Assembly: GCA_947311845.1 (NCBI GenBank)
Contig: CAMZMU010000107.1
Span: 19,241,166 to 19,305,165 of the forward strand
From: Poa pratensis
Taxonomy: Eukaryota > Streptophyta > Magnoliopsida > Poales > Poaceae
Reading direction: 5' to 3'
DNA: 64,000 bases
In this document: positions 12,367 through 24,893 of the stretch, one piece after another
Position numbering within the stretch: the first letter of the stretch is position 1
Layout of the letters: each line of letters opens with the position of its first letter
Program-made: the position numbers and the translations under genes
The notes under the pieces: model-generated
Told to the model about the DNA's origin: nothing
What the model saw: only the letters and a program-made list of their open reading frames with translations
Database searches by the model: none

Positions 12367-12500
12367 ATTCACCACATCATCCTCATATAGATAGTGTACT
12401 CTACTAAATTCATCACATCATCCTCATATATAGTATACTCTATTAAATTCATCACATCATCCTCATATAGATAGTGTAATCTATTAAATTCCTCACATAG
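12367..12500. repeat. Short tandem repeat, about 40-bp unit
   Basis: About 3.3 copies of a unit containing ATTCATCACATCATCCTCAT, starting at 12367, 12408, 12447 and 12488. It lies between the convergent genes of the MULE. Confidence 0.85.
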
Positions 12501-12636
12501 TACTATCAAGTTGAAAACACAAAAAAGGCTTCAAAATGGTTTGTTCAAATCAGGTTTATTGTTGCTGGTGCACACATCATCACGAAGCTGCACATCAATC
12601 ATCAGGAATCTGGTCAGTAGTTCTTGCTCGTCCACC

Positions 12637-15600
12637 TTACCTCTGTGATGTGCTTGCATTTGATTGTCTCTTTCCCGTGGTTCCTCTAACTCTGGTACTG
12701 TATGTTGGCTGCGCAGGCGTGTTCCTCCCTGTACCTCTACCCCTGGACCTTCCCCTTGTTGTTGCAGTAGTAACCCTTACTCTGGGTTGGGGTATACTTT
12801 CTCGAGCTGATTCTACAAACGAGCTTTCTTCAGGAAATGGACCATATGTCCTGTCAGGAGGGACACGAGTCTGAGGAAGACAAAATGAGGGTTAGTATAC
12901 CATCATAGGCATTTGATCTTGAATTAATTTGTTTGGACATAATTACCTGCTGCTGCAATGTGTACACCATCGAGTTCATTAGCTCTGTAGGTCTAATCTA
13001 GGGTCTGCAGTTTGAGGAACAATGTTCTGCAAAATGAAGTAATTCATTGGAAATATTAGCTGCACATAGTAATTAATGGTAAACCACAATTAGATTACTG
13101 ATATTACCTGAATGTGAGACGGATCATCAAAAGTTTCATCTTCTGGATCAATTACAGTGTGCTGAGCACCCTCTTGCGCAGCTTGAATTCTCTCAATGTA
13201 CTTAGCATGACCTAATTTATTGTGGTCTTTTTTTTGCAGATCGAGCAATGCATGACTACACCATGCTTTGAGAGAACAGTTGCCCCTTTTTTGATCTTCT
13301 CCTCTGGTCCCTTCCTTCTGTTCTTCTTGGGCCTTCCCATAACCTTTGTGTACAATGGAGGAAGCATGTGCACTCCATTTGTCTTCTCCCAGAACTCCCT
13401 GCCCCTTAAAGGTATCAAGTTAAATCCATACGCTATGTTATAAGTGTCTATGCTATAGCAACTGTGAACCAATGTTTCTGGATCAATGTCGTCGTTTCGG
13501 CAACAAGCTATTGCATGATGACATGGTATTCCACATAGCTGCCATCTTTTAAATCACATGTTCTAGCAACAAAATCAACACTGTAGGGCCCCTCGAATTC
13601 ACTAGAACTGACACTGAAAAGACCATTTCCACCTAGTTTAACCATGCAACCTACACTCCAGGAAGTAAATTTGTCCAACTTTTTCATGATTTTCGGGCAG
13701 ATAGTTCCAGGCCATTTTTTTGCTTCAACTTGCTTACTGTATACTCTGTGCATTAGCTTGTAGAAAATTGTTTCCAACATGGACAAGATAGGCATTTCTC
13801 TTGCTTGCAAGATGTAGCTGTTGAATACTTCGGAATGGTTGTTTAACATCATGTCACACTTAGGAAATTCACTGTAAAAAGCTTTGATCCAAGTGCTAGG
13901 AACCAATGCTTCAACCCATTGAAATGCCTTATGATGCTCTCATCTTCTCCATGTTTTTGTTATACTTTGGTATATTTGTGGATATGCCAATCGCCCACAA
14001 ATTATTTTAAGCACTTCTCCCCTGTTTCCTGCCTTCTGAAAATTTATGCACACAGACGCCTAAAATTAAAAATGAAGAATCATGGTTCACACACCTTCTG
14101 CTTGTCACTAATAATTGTCCATGGTGCACTGTTTGTAATTTGCAAATCATCCCTTAATGTGGACAAAAACCACTCCCATGAGCTTGTGCACTCAACCTCA
14201 ACCAATCCCATGGCTATTGGATATATGCAATCGTTGGGATCTATCCCACTGCTGTCAATAGCTGTCCCTTGTATTTAGTTTTCATGTGAAACCATCGATA
14301 CAGATCAAAGGCCTGCAACCCCTAAGGAAACCTCTCTTTAGTGCATCATAAGACCAATAAAGTGAAGCTAAATGATGCTTTGTGACTTCACCATACTTCA
14401 CTTTGTTGCAAGATAATAAGAACTTGGAACCAGGATTTGATTTCCTTAGCTGTTGGCCATAATCCCACAACTGAGAGAATTGAGCATCCTCATCGCCATG
14501 TATAATAGCAAGTGCTTCTTTCCTTGCCCGTCCCAACTTCCATCTATCTGGGCACATGTTGAATTCCCTTGAACTTTTGCTGCAAAAGTTTTCAGATCCA
14601 TCTTCATATTGTCTCTAAATTCATCAATAAATTTTTGTGTTAGAAATGGTGCTGTCAATGCCTTGAGTTGCCATTCTTTCGAACATCTGTGGACACCATT
14701 GTATGCTCTGACAACAAAGGCACATGTTCTGCTATCATTCGATGCTTTCAGCATCCATGGGCACCCATCTTTGCACTTTGCATCAACTCTATTTTTCTCA
14801 TTTCTAGGCTTGGTAATTTTTCGTATGTTCCTTACACTGTATGCACTCAAAGCTGACCTCATTTCCTTCACATCTGCGAATGTCATGCCAACCTTGAACA
14901 CTGGATCGTCGATGTCAACCTGAGGATTGAATACAGAAAATTTATACTGCAATTTGTCTTGCTTATCAGGCCTTAAATTGAGATCTCCATCATCCAAGGC
15001 TGATTCATCTTCATGTTCTTCAATTGGACTATCTCATTGTTGTCATTAACATCTGTGTCTATGTTGTCTGCAAACAAATCATCATCTCCTTCGTCTGCTG
15101 CATAATCACTGTCAAAAGTCTGAATCTTGATCATCGTCATCTTCTTCCTCTTGCACGTCTAATGTTTCTTCATTTCCTCCCACAGATCTCGAAGATGACC
15201 TAACAGGAGCTGCATATGCTGTTGATGAAGATGGACATGCTGTGCCTAAAGATGGAGCCGCACCTGTTGTCGATGAAGATGGATCTGCACGTACTGTGCC
15301 TAAAGATGGAGCTGCAGCTTGTGTGCCTGAAGATGGACCTGCACCTACTGTGCCTGAAGATGTAGCTGCCCCTAAATTGCTGATGGATTCAGGCCTCAAA
15401 TTCTTCAGGTAACCTGTATGATCAACAAGAAGGACTAGTGTCTTGTGTGTCTCTGCTGCATTGATCATCTCCACTATATCTGAATCTCTTTCGATGCAAA
15501 CCAGTCCCTCATGAATTTCTTTCCAAGGTGGAGACCAATACACAGCCAACCTATCATCCAGTGCATAGCCTAGCTGTTGTAGGATATCTTGTATCCACAG

Positions 15601-16257
15601 AAGTGACCAGGTTTCTCTATTGCAAAAATCAATGTAGTCAGGTGTTCCCATGCAATACGTGAGAGTGTCTCCTTTTCCAGAGAAAAATCCATTGTTCTCT
15701 AGTACACATGTGAATAAATCTTCATTGCCACCTACACATCAGTTCACTCAGTTAGAAATGACTTATTCATGTCAGTTTACAATAGACAGTCATGAAACAT
15801 ACTGAAATAACAATTTTGACAGTTCTAAACCTGACAGAATAACATTGAACTGATAGTTCCGAAGATTAAAGGCTTAAAGCCGAAAAGTTTTGATGTGTTC
15901 ATGCTAAACTTACATGCACCAATGTCATGCCATGTCAATTCATCTATACAACGATGAAACAAAGACCTAAATTTCCATTTTTGCCCACACAACTGGTGCG
16001 CCAAAACAGAGCACCAAAAAAATCTGTGTGTACTCATTATTGCCTCGTACATACTACTCCATCATTGCGTACCTGCTACTAATAGTCGATTTCATCCAGA
16101 AATTGGAACCACAATGGCCCGATCAACCTGGCCACTACACCCACGCCCGCCTACAGAAACGGAGACGGCGAGAAGAAGAAGAGCGAAGGCGCTGGGATCA
16201 CGTACCGTAATCGGGCGGCTCATCAAACCATGGCCACAGCTGAGGATCTGGCGACAT
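12637..16257 (-). pseudogene. mudrA-like MULE transposase, frameshifted
   Basis: Exon 1 (16206-16257) encodes 17 residues beginning MSPDPQLWPWFDEPPDY. After an intron, exon 2 starts at 15731 with an N-terminal PB1-like region (YIDFCNRETWSLLWIQDILQ), then a Ser/Ala-rich and acidic linker. Next come the MuDR DNA-binding region (KVGMTFADVKEMRSAL), the MULE catalytic core (first Asp in ICIDGF near 14290, second in SDKQK near 14100), a SWIM region near 13540, and a CxxC zinc knuckle near 13230. A basic C-terminal exon ends at TAA 12637. Single-base shifts break the frame near 15113, 15045, 14572, 14243, 13540 and in an A8 run near 13235, and the SWIM motif has lost its second Cys. It would act as the transposase in the nucleus, but this copy is dead. 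Confidence 0.9.
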
Positions 16258-16684
16258 TGAGCGGCGGCGCAGCGGGCGGCGCGGCGTCGTCGGGGAAGCG
16301 CTCGGCCTCAACGCAAGGAAACTACTGCCCTTGTACGTGATCTGTGGAGATCAAAGTCGTACAATCGTACAAGGAAACAACTACCCCTGTACGTGATTTG
16401 TGGAGATTAACGTGGAAACAGGTAAGGACCTAAATGTAAAACTTATTATGTGCTTACAAAAATCAGGGACTTATTTGTCAGATAGAAAAGGTACAGGATT
16501 AGTTCTTGAATAGTACATTTTCCACCGTGGCATGCCAGATCAGCATTTCGGACTGTTATGACCAATTTTGCACCGGAGTTGGAGTTGTTGTACCATTTCT
16601 TCCCAATTTGAGAGTTGTTGTATGAAATTGCACGTAGGGGAAAAGTTTATGTACCAATGGTGTTATTGTCTCAAGAATTAATTG

Positions 16685-17097
16685 AAAGCGCATTGTTAAC
16701 CAATGCATTTTTTTTGAGCGTTGTCTCTAATATATAGATTGTACCATTTAATTGAAAGATTTATGCTAACTTGTTTTGCTATGAACACATGCAAAAGTTT
16801 ACATCACCGAAGCTACAACCTTACCTTTTCTCATCAACTATGCAACCACATCAGTATTTTAACCTATAATATCGCGCTATTATACTGTATACAAGCATTT
16901 GGTAGAGGGCCAAGTCCAGATAATCAACAATCTTGAACAGTTAATGGCCAAGATAGTAGGATGAATTTATTGTCGAAGCTATGCAAATCTACACACATAT
17001 AATAAGATCTTTAAGTAATTAAGATAGGTTGGATCTTTCAATATATAATGTATAGGTGACGAGAATGGTACCTATCCATGTGTTTTTCATGGGTTGC
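16685..17097 (+). pseudogene. Defensin-like copy 2, upstream region and first codons
   Basis: This region is homologous to the promoter regions at 9505 (copy 1), 25010 (copy 3) and 29330 (copy 4). At 17089 it reaches ATGGGTTGC, matching the start ATGGCTTGC of the intact copy. Homology then stops abruptly and Gypsy gag sequence begins. The rest of exon 1 resumes at 22702 on the far side of the Gypsy element with a similar pentamer (GTTGC here, ATTGC there), read as a decayed target duplication. So this is the 5' part of a gene split by about 5.6 kb. Confidence 0.75.
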
Positions 17098-17099
17098 CA

Positions 17100-17558
17100 G
17101 ATTAACACCGTTGGCAACATGTCCTATCCCAAGCCATGGCAACATGTTCATTTTCGTTTTGCTTAAAAGAAAGAATATTGTTTCTATTTTGCAAAATTTT
17201 AACAGTAGGATAATATTTCTTAATGAAAGCTTCTTTTAGATCATCCCAAAAATTAATACTACCAGTAGGTAATGAATGCAACCACTCTTTAGTTTTCCTC
17301 TAAGTGAGAAAGAAAATAACTTCAGTTTTAGAATATCACTTTCCATATTTTTAAATTTTAGCATGTCACATATTTCAAAAAATCATGAAGATGCATCTCC
17401 ATAGCACTACCGCCAAATTGTTCCCTAGTTATCAAGTTCAACAAACTAGAACTTACTTCATAACTATCAGCTTTTATCTCAGGTGTGACAATAGCACTAG
17501 CAATAAATTGATCATTTGGAGTGTTTGTGTAATCACTCAACTTAGTTCTATCTCCCAT
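17100..17558 (-). pseudogene. gag fragment, Athila-like Gypsy
   Basis: The reading frame starts MGDRTKLSDY at 17558 and continues about 66 residues, then breaks. Other frames continue recognisable gag sequence (FKQNENEHVA near 17150), typical of the capsid region of Triticeae Athila/Sabrina-type elements. It has lost its reading frame and its downstream half. The product would be the capsid protein of a retrotransposon particle. This copy is non-functional. The family assignment rests on recalled gag features, not on a search. Confidence 0.65.
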
Positions 17559-19413
17559 TTTTGTTTTTATGTGTTTTTAATTTTTATGCAAACTGAAAAT
17601 AAATGATACTAAACAATGCAAACCGAAATAACAAATGCAACACAAAATGCAAAACTGAAAATAAAATATGCAAACCAAAATATAAATATGATATGCAAGA
17701 AAATAACAAAATAAAATAAAATGCTTTGAAGGTAAAGATGGATAAGATGGTGCTCACGTAGGTGCAACCTCCCCAGGCTTAGGTGTTTGCACAAGTTGGT
17801 GATGAAGTTGACTTTGTTGTGAGATACCCTTGGACAAATCTTTACAACAATGATTCCCCGACAACGGCGCCAGAAAACAGTCTTGATGGCCCTTCACATA
17901 GTTACCTGCGTGAAAAGAAAAAGGGTTAGGCTGAGACTCCAAGTGCAAAGTGTGTAGTATAATGAAAGACAGATTTCCCCACGAGGGGTGACTCGAGGGT
18001 TTAAATCGAACTCTCGAGGAATCAGTAGTGAAAATTTATCTTCTTATCCTTCTCTTGAAAACCTACAAAACAAAGTGAGTGTTTTGTGTCCTCAACCTCA
18101 CCTAGTGGTTGTCAAGCACAAGGTGTGAGAATGATATGAAAATATAATGTACGCAAAACAATAAATACATATGCAATGATGATAAATAAATATACAAGGA
18201 TGGTGGAAACAATAATGGATGATATTTTGGGTTTTGTATTGTGAATGCAAGATGTAAAATATTTTTGTATTTTCGGATTTTTTAAATGGCAGAAAATGTA
18301 AAAGTGACAAAAGTTGTTAGAAAGGTGTTTCTTATGATTAAAAATAGACCGGGGTTCATGGTTGCACAAATGCACTCTCTCTTTAATAAAGTGGTAGATA
18401 ATGGAACATAGAATTAACATATGAGATTGCAAAACAAAGGTTTTATGACAAGTTACTAATTATATGGACATCACGTCCTAACATAGAGGTCTTTTGTTTA
18501 TTAACCTCTCCCATACTCCACCAAGATGTGAATTAAATCTTAGCACCTCGGTAATTAAGATAAATTAGATTATAGTTTAATTTTTATGACATGAAGTTAA
18601 AATAAGAACATGCTAGATCTAGTCATGGAGAAGTGGCAATGGTCACACCCACACCCCCGGTAGCATGGTATTTTCTTTATCCCTAGGAGGTAACAAAGTA
18701 AGGTAAACACCCAAGTGGATCGCGATATTTCAGTGGTCAACTTACCGCACTAGCCACACCCCGTTATCCAACTAATGCACACATCACCCCTCACACGCTC
18801 TCATACCCCGTTACTCCAACTATTGCAATCTCAAACATATATTAACTCATAAAAAGATCCACCACAAAGGTATTACATAGATGACCGTAATCATGTTCAA
18901 CAGCTATACGGTACTAATTAGTGAAGTTCAAGAGAGGAGAGATACATAAGTTACTTCCACAAACCCATAGTCCAGGGGTGGACTACTCCCTCTTCATCAT
19001 GGAGACGGTGGAGAAGTCGTTAGAGAAGATAGAGACAACTCCGGCAGTGCCCCACTCTAGTTTTCCCCCTCTAATCTGTAGCTCCAGGTCTTTGTTTCTA
19101 TGTTTCGGCGGCGCTCCTTTTTGAAGGGCGCCGTGACTATTTTTTTTAAGGATACGTCCGAGCGGACGCATCGATTCAAGAAGAAGAGGCCAAGAGGCCG
19201 TTTACAACGCGCTTAGGCACATACGCCTGAAAAACGCCATCCACCGAAAGAGAGAAAAGAGGATACTCGCCAACCCTCCACCTATCTACGGGTCCTAGGC
19301 TACCCCTGAACAACCTAGCCGATCACCACAAGTCGGCCTCGGCCTCAACCATCCTGATGGCAGCCTCCACCGATGGTCTATGTCCCTCGAAAACTACATT
19401 GTTCCTGTGTCTC

Positions 19414-22066
19414 TGATACGTCTCCAACGTATCTATAATTTCTGATGTTCCATGCTTATATTATACCAATTGCTACATGTTTTATATACACTTTATATCA
19501 TTTTTATGCATTTTCGGGACTAACCTATTAACAAGATGCCATAGTGCCAGTTTCTGTTTTCTGCTGTTTTTGGTTCCAGAAAAGTTGTTCTGCGAATATT
19601 CTCGGAATTGCACGAAACAAAGACTGAAGTCCCTATTTTTCCAACACGTACACGGAGTCCGAAGGAGAGACAAAGGTGGGCACCGAGGTGCCCACACCCC
19701 CTCCTCGCGCGGGTGGGCCCTAGGGCGCGCCGCCAGGGGTGTGGAGCCCTCGGGCCTCCACCGACGCCGCCCCTTCGCCTATATATTCTTATTTCGGGAA
19801 AACCCTAGACACCCGAGCCATACCTCCTGAAAACATCCGCCGCCGCCGTCGTCAACCCTAACTCGGGAGGGTTCTAAAGCTCTCCCTGGCACCCTGCCGG
19901 AGAGGGGAATCATCACCGGAAGGCTCTACATCGCCATGCTGCCTCCGGAGTGATGTGTGAGTAGTTCTTCCCTGGACTATGGGTCCATAGCAGTAGCTAC
20001 ATGGTTGTCTTCTCCACTTGTGCCATCATGTTTAGATCTTGTGAGCTGTCTATCATGATCAAGATCATCTTATTGTAATGCTACATGTTGTGTTTGCTGG
20101 GATCCGATGAATATTGATACTATGTCAAGTTGAATGTTATATTATCATGTCTATGTCTTTTATGATCTTGCATGCTCTCTGTTACTTGTTGAAACTCTGG
20201 CCAAGTGAATGCTTGTGACTCCAAGAGGGAGTATTTATGCTAGATAGTTGGGTTCAGCCTCTATTGAATCTGGGACAATGACAAAAAGTTGTAAGGTTGT
20301 AGATGTGCTGTTGCCACTAGGGGTAAAATAGCAATGCTTTGTCTAAGAATGAATGTGTTGTTTACATTATGCACTTTACTTAATGCAATTGTCTGTTGCT
20401 TGCAACTTAATACTGGAAGGGGTGCGGACGCTAACCCGGAGGTGGACTATTTAGGCACAGATGCAGGCTGGATAGCGGTCTGTGTACTTTGTCGCAATGC
20501 CCAAATGAATCTCACAGTAGACACTACAACTTGCACATGCATATTATGCACTTATCAATATTGTCAATTGCCCAGCTGTAATTTGTTTACCCAGCATGTT
20601 AGTTATCTTTATGGAGAGACACCACTAGTGTCGGCCCAGTGGGAACCAGGGTGTGTGGGCCTGTCCTCCACGGCCCTCGACACTCGATGGCCAAATTTCA
20701 CTAAGGACCAAGTCTATGGCTTGGAGAGACTCGCGAGGCGAATCGCCTCGTGAGAACTGAGGAGGCAGCAAAGGCCTGCGGAGGCCCTCCTCACTGCTGC
20801 CCCCTCTTCAAGGTGATCTCCCCTGGAGAGAAGTCAATGCCGAATCCTCCACAGGGCATCCCAGCCCTCATGGGGATTCCTTGCTCCAAAGCAACCTCTG
20901 CAGAGCGCACATGGGCTCTGCAGCGGCCGCAGAGTGACGCGCGCCTCTGCGCGCGGTGACGACGACGTCGCAGTTGTCGTTTTGGTGATTAAAGGAGTCA
21001 ACAAAGCTGCGCCATCCGCACCGGACTACAAGGATTACCTCTTTGGTGATTGAAGGAACCGGCCGGCGCTACGCTCCACCGCCGACGTCACCGTGGGCAC
21101 CCCTACGGTCCTTTGCAGCCCCAGCATGCCGTCCTGCATGGACGGTGGTCTCTCTGCCACAGGCATCAGCTTTATGCCCATGGACAGCTGGGCTGCGGTG
21201 CACCGCGCTCCCCCTTTCGTCGCCATGTGGTAGCCCTTCCGCTGCGCAGAGCGCAGGGAAGAGGTCCGGAGCGCCTATAAAAGGAGGCGGTGCTCCACCG
21301 TAGCAAAGGATCGCATTCCAACTTAGCCTAGCTACCTATGCGCAAGGAAGAAGAAGACCATTGCTAGTCCTTCCTTGAGCACACCATTGCCATAAGAGAG
21401 CCCTCGGCAAGCTCATTGTACTGTAACCTCCACAGCAGTGCAATACAGACAAGTAGGAGTAGCGGTGTTACCTCCACACGAGGGCCGTGAACCTGGGTAC
21501 GGGCTGGTGTTTCGTCTGTGTCGTGATGTCCCTCATCATGCTCGACGAGCACCGTCGCCGTGCAGGTTGAGGGTTGTTTGACCAACGTGTTCAGCCCCTT
21601 ACACGAACTCTTCGTGAGCTTGACCACCCCTGTTCCGTGGAGTCATTCTCCGACAACTAGTGAACTGTGGACCCTGGTCCATTCTTTTACATCTGAAATA
21701 CAACCTACCGCAATCATTGTTCTCTTGCATTTTCTGCAAGCAAACATCATTTTCCACACTATACATTTAATGCTTTGTTTTCAGCAAGCCGGTGAGATTG
21801 ACACCCTCACTGACTCGTCGGGGCAAAGTAGTTTGATTATCTTGTGTGCAGGTTCCAAGCCAACAGCTCCAAGTTTTCTGACGCCACCGGGGAAGTCAAG
21901 TCGACCCCCCATCGGCCAAGTTTTCTGGCGCCGTTGACACCTTCAGCGCATCGTTGATCTCCTACTGGTTCGATAAACCTTGGTTTCATACTGAGGGAAG
22001 ACTTGCCGCTACACTCATCAAACCTTACACTTGAGGTCTCCTAACGAACGTGTACTACACGCATCA
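19414..22066 (+). mobile_element. Solo LTR (TGATACGTCTCC family) with nested solo LTR
   Basis: Begins TGATACGTCTCCAACGTATC and ends ACACGCATCA, flanked by GTCTC (19409-19413 and 22067-22071). Without the insert at 20629-21655 its length is about 1626 bp, close to the 1636 bp of its sister at 26580-28215. It is therefore an LTR with no internal region. Open frames inside it (for example 20334-20753) are LTR sequence, not genes. Confidence 0.92.
20629..21655 (+). mobile_element. Solo LTR nested in a solo LTR
   Basis: Begins TGTCGGCCCAG and ends CTCCGACA, flanked by ACTAG (20624-20628 and 21656-21660). The sister LTR at 26580-28215 is uninterrupted at the same point, giving the empty site. It has a TATA-like word CCTATAAAAGG near 21275, so the plus strand is probably the transcribed orientation. 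The superfamily is not determined. Confidence 0.92.
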
Positions 22067-22701
22067 GTCTCCACAGACTCCAACAATCAACGTGACGGGC
22101 ATCGTGTGCAGGAATCCAGTCTACTCTCCCCCATCTAGTCAGGAAGGAGGACCAGACGTCCCTGGCTAGAACACACCCGAGCAACAGGTGGTCAATATCC
22201 TCTTCCACTGATCACAGAAGGGCAAGCGGTCGGCCTAGGAAGCCCCCGACACCGGGGACTATTTTTATAGTCGTTTTTAGGTCACGAGGAAGGCTCGGAA
22301 AAAAGATCGACGACAACAGAGCTCCGAGGGCCAGGATGTTGGGTCCCACGCGACCAGGGAATCTGGCCGCGTTGGCCATTTTCTTTTGGCCACGGGCCTC
22401 CGTTTGTTCGCTTCCTTCGCTCCCACACTTTGTTCCTTCCAAAAACTGATGCTCGTAAAATATTAGGTCATTTGGACGTCGTTTGGGTCCCTAAAACATC
22501 AAAATGTAGAAAATATGATTGAAACATCAAAATTAGGTCATTCTCTTTCTGCCTGTGCAGGGTTAATTCCATAAAAATAGGGAAACAATGAAATATTCCC
22601 AAAATCAATGTAAAACAATGATACAACCCTTATATGATGCAAATATGATTGAAATATAAGTTAAACAATGCAAAGTTCATGTATGCATTTTACATGCATC
22701 A

Positions 22702-23050
22702 ATTGCTAGATCACCTCGGTGTGGCATCCATCTTCATATTGATGCTCTTTGCGTGTACTGGTAGAAAAATCATAAATTGTTTATACATGTATTAGGGTTT
22801 TGCATATTTATAACTCATAATAAACGTTTCTTTCTTTCATATAGATGAGGAGAATAGAGGGTGCCCTGAGCGACGCATCAAATTGTCTTGTTAGGACTCA
22901 GTGAAATGTTTTGAGTGGTGTCGTCTCTTCGACTATGAAAAAGGATACTGCGATGCAGGTGCTTGCATGTGTGTAGTTTTTTGCACAATGCAATTACATG
23001 GCCATCATTTTGTAGATGTGCTATCAGCGATTCTACTCGAACTTGAGTAG
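22702..23050 (+). pseudogene. Defensin-like copy 2, remainder of exon 1 and exon 2 (dead)
   Basis: The remainder of exon 1 (22702-22760) encodes the signal-peptide region, but with a TAG where the intact copy has AAG, and a 1-base deletion. After a short intron, exon 2 (22845-23050) keeps the cysteine layout of the intact copy. However, it has TAG at 22892-22894 in place of a Gln codon, directly after the second framework cysteine. Exon 2 then runs to a TAG at 23048. The combination of a retrotransposon in exon 1 and two stops means no peptide can be made. Downstream DNA to about 23290 is still homologous to the other array units. Confidence 0.85.
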
Positions 23051-23376
23051 TTCCACGGTAAGGGATGGTTGTCAGGTATCTCCTAAATAAACGAGTCAAT
23101 GTATCATTAACGCTATTTGGTGCGAATTCAAAATTTCTTTTCTGAAATGAATAATTGTGATGCAACGTTTATGCTCCCGCAGCCACTCCTGTTTAGCAAA
23201 AGCCCCGTCACCATTCCTTACCTCGTGTCGCTAGTTCATCCATGGATTATGGCTTCATGCCTCCATAATCCACGATAAGATGAACCCACGAAGACAATTT
23301 TATTGATTTAGCAGATCGATCACATGCATACATGCATGAAGCGAGCAGGCCGGACAGGAAACAGAACAAAGGCAGG

Positions 23377-24893
23377 TGATACTTTCATTTTATATCATCA
23401 TTTATACAACTTTTATTATTATATTAGAATGTTATTTGCATTGATATATCATTGTTTTTACATGTTTTAGATGATTTATGGGACTTTCATACAAAGTCCC
23501 TATTTTTAGTATTTAATTTCTGGGAGGCAGAAAACCTCCTTTTTTGTTTTTAATGTTTCAGGAGCTACATGGACTCAAATAATAAAAGGACAAAATACCC
23601 AGCTGGTTTTTCATCGGAAGAAAGGGAGTGGGAAGAAGACCAAAGAGAGGAGAGCCACGAGGCCCAAAATAGATGGGCCCACGCGACCCAGGTACCTGGC
23701 TGCGTGGGACCCACCAAGTGGAGCCTCGGGCACCTCCTCGCCTGGGGCTTTTTATCGACGCCTTCGTCTCGCCCGAAAAGGAACGCCCTAATTTTCACGA
23801 AACCATCCGAGGCCGCGGCGGCGGCAAAACTCCTGATTCCCTCTGGGGGATCAGATCCTGCTGCTCCGGAGCTGCGGAGAAGGGGTAAATCATTGTCATC
23901 GTCATCACCTCTCCTCCTTGGCGTGGGAGGAGGCCTCTACATCATCACCCCCATCAAGACCAACACCATCTCCATCATCATCACCATGATCCACTTCGTT
24001 CCCCTCGTTGTTTGAGAGTTGCTATACCCTAGATACTTGTCTTGTGCTACTATTCATATTTTTTTATTGAGTACTTGTCATTATTTGGTGGTGAAGTTAT
24101 ATTTTCAGATTGTGTTGTACCATTTATGCCACTGAATATCATCATGTTTGCATGTTGTGAGTAGTTCCTATATGTTCCGAGGGCCTAGGATGAATTGGCA
24201 ATGATTTATATATACCATATGTTGGTATTTTGTCAAGAGTTTATCTTTTATGTGATTCTATGATGGTGTTGTGTGAACGTCGACTGCACAACACTTCACC
24301 TATATGGCTCATGGGAGAACACCGTAGTATAATGAATTGAGGGAGACTTGGGAGGACATGTAAACCTGAGACCGAGTCATGAAGTTATATTATGAGGATA
24401 TTAGTATCGGGGACCTTAGAGTGTAATGCTATGATGGGACCTTATGTCTTAATAATTCTTGTAGAGTCATTTACTTGGCCACATGATCCATCATAAGGGG
24501 TTGTAGTTTATTTATTTAGCTATACCTAATTATGGCTCCATCCAAAGAAGAATAAAACTTGACAAAATATTCAACGTGTTGTTTCATAAATCTCTATGCC
24601 TAGCAATATCCATGCCGCCCTCGGGAATATTTTTCACATATAAGTTACACATCACTTGAGCTTGTCCTCTTGCCACATAAGAGGATTGGGCTTTCTCTCT
24701 TTGAGAGCTTTCACTTGCTACTATTTTTTTCCTGCATTGCAACTATACAATCAAAACTACCAAAAACACTCTTGCAGCTTTTATTGTTTTATTTATCAAT
24801 CTTGCTAACCAATACCTTCAGCTCCTCGTGGGTTCGACAACCTTTTCTAATTGAAAGGTACTACAATTGATCTCCTGCACATGGGAGTCATCA
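23377..24893 (+). mobile_element. Solo LTR, same family as 465-4213, opposite orientation
   Basis: 1517 bp, begins TGATACTTTC and ends GGGAGTCATCA, flanked by GCAGG (23372-23376 and 24894-24898). It has long stretches of reverse-complement similarity to 465-1920 (for example AACGTCGACTGCA near 24277 versus 1115). It lies downstream of defensin-like copy 2. Confidence 0.93.

Larger units (their letters stand above)
11122..16672 (-). mobile_element. Complete MULE (Mutator-like) transposon
   Basis: 5551-bp element whose ends are inverted repeats of about 100 bp starting GAGACAATAACACCATTGGT. It is flanked by a perfect 9-bp duplication AAGAATTAA (11113-11121 and 16673-16681), the Mutator hallmark. 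It carries a mudrA-type transposase pseudogene on the minus strand (12637-16257) and the tail of a second protein gene on the plus strand (11987-12232). Coding defects mean it cannot supply its own transposase. Confidence 0.95.
19145..22256 (-). mobile_element. 5'-truncated LINE, carrying nested solo LTRs
   Basis: Flanked by the 10-bp duplication GACTATTTTT (19135-19144 and 22257-22266), which also occurs uninterrupted in the related LTR at 1585-1596, so the insertion is certain. On the minus strand it ends in a short poly(A). It encodes the C-terminal zinc-binding tail of a LINE reverse transcriptase (DHLLLGCVLARDVW, then after the nested element RHRNNVVFEG). Only this tail is present, so it is a dead, 5'-truncated insertion. 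It was later split at 19413/22067 by a solo LTR. Confidence 0.88.
17098..22701 (-). mobile_element. Truncated Gypsy retrotransposon in exon 1 of defensin-like copy 2
   Basis: Read on the minus strand: LTR (22701 to 17932, starting TGATGCATG and ending at the complement of TGAGACTCC), leader, then a gag remnant that runs into the left boundary. The pol region and second LTR are missing, so most of the element was deleted. The leader contains TGGCGCCGTTGTCGGGG near 17870, resembling the 3' end of tRNA-Asp. That is a possible primer-binding site, but it lies about 55 bp from the LTR edge. The LTR is of the same family as 465-4213 and 23377-24893. A LINE plus two solo LTRs are nested inside it. 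Confidence 0.8.

Noticed and set aside
12536..12874. Hydrophobic 112-residue frame on the plus strand
   Set aside because: It is antisense to the basic C-terminal exon of the MULE transposase, which explains the composition.
13919..14278. 119-residue plus-strand frame in the MULE
   Set aside because: Antisense shadow of the transposase catalytic region.
20334..20753. 139-residue open frame
   Set aside because: Lies in an LTR and continues into a nested LTR; the sister LTR at 26963-27295 has a similar shadow frame.
21916..21940. GGCGCCGTTGACACC resembling a tRNA-Asp primer-binding site
   Set aside because: It lies inside an LTR rather than next to one, and the same sequence is in the sister solo LTR.
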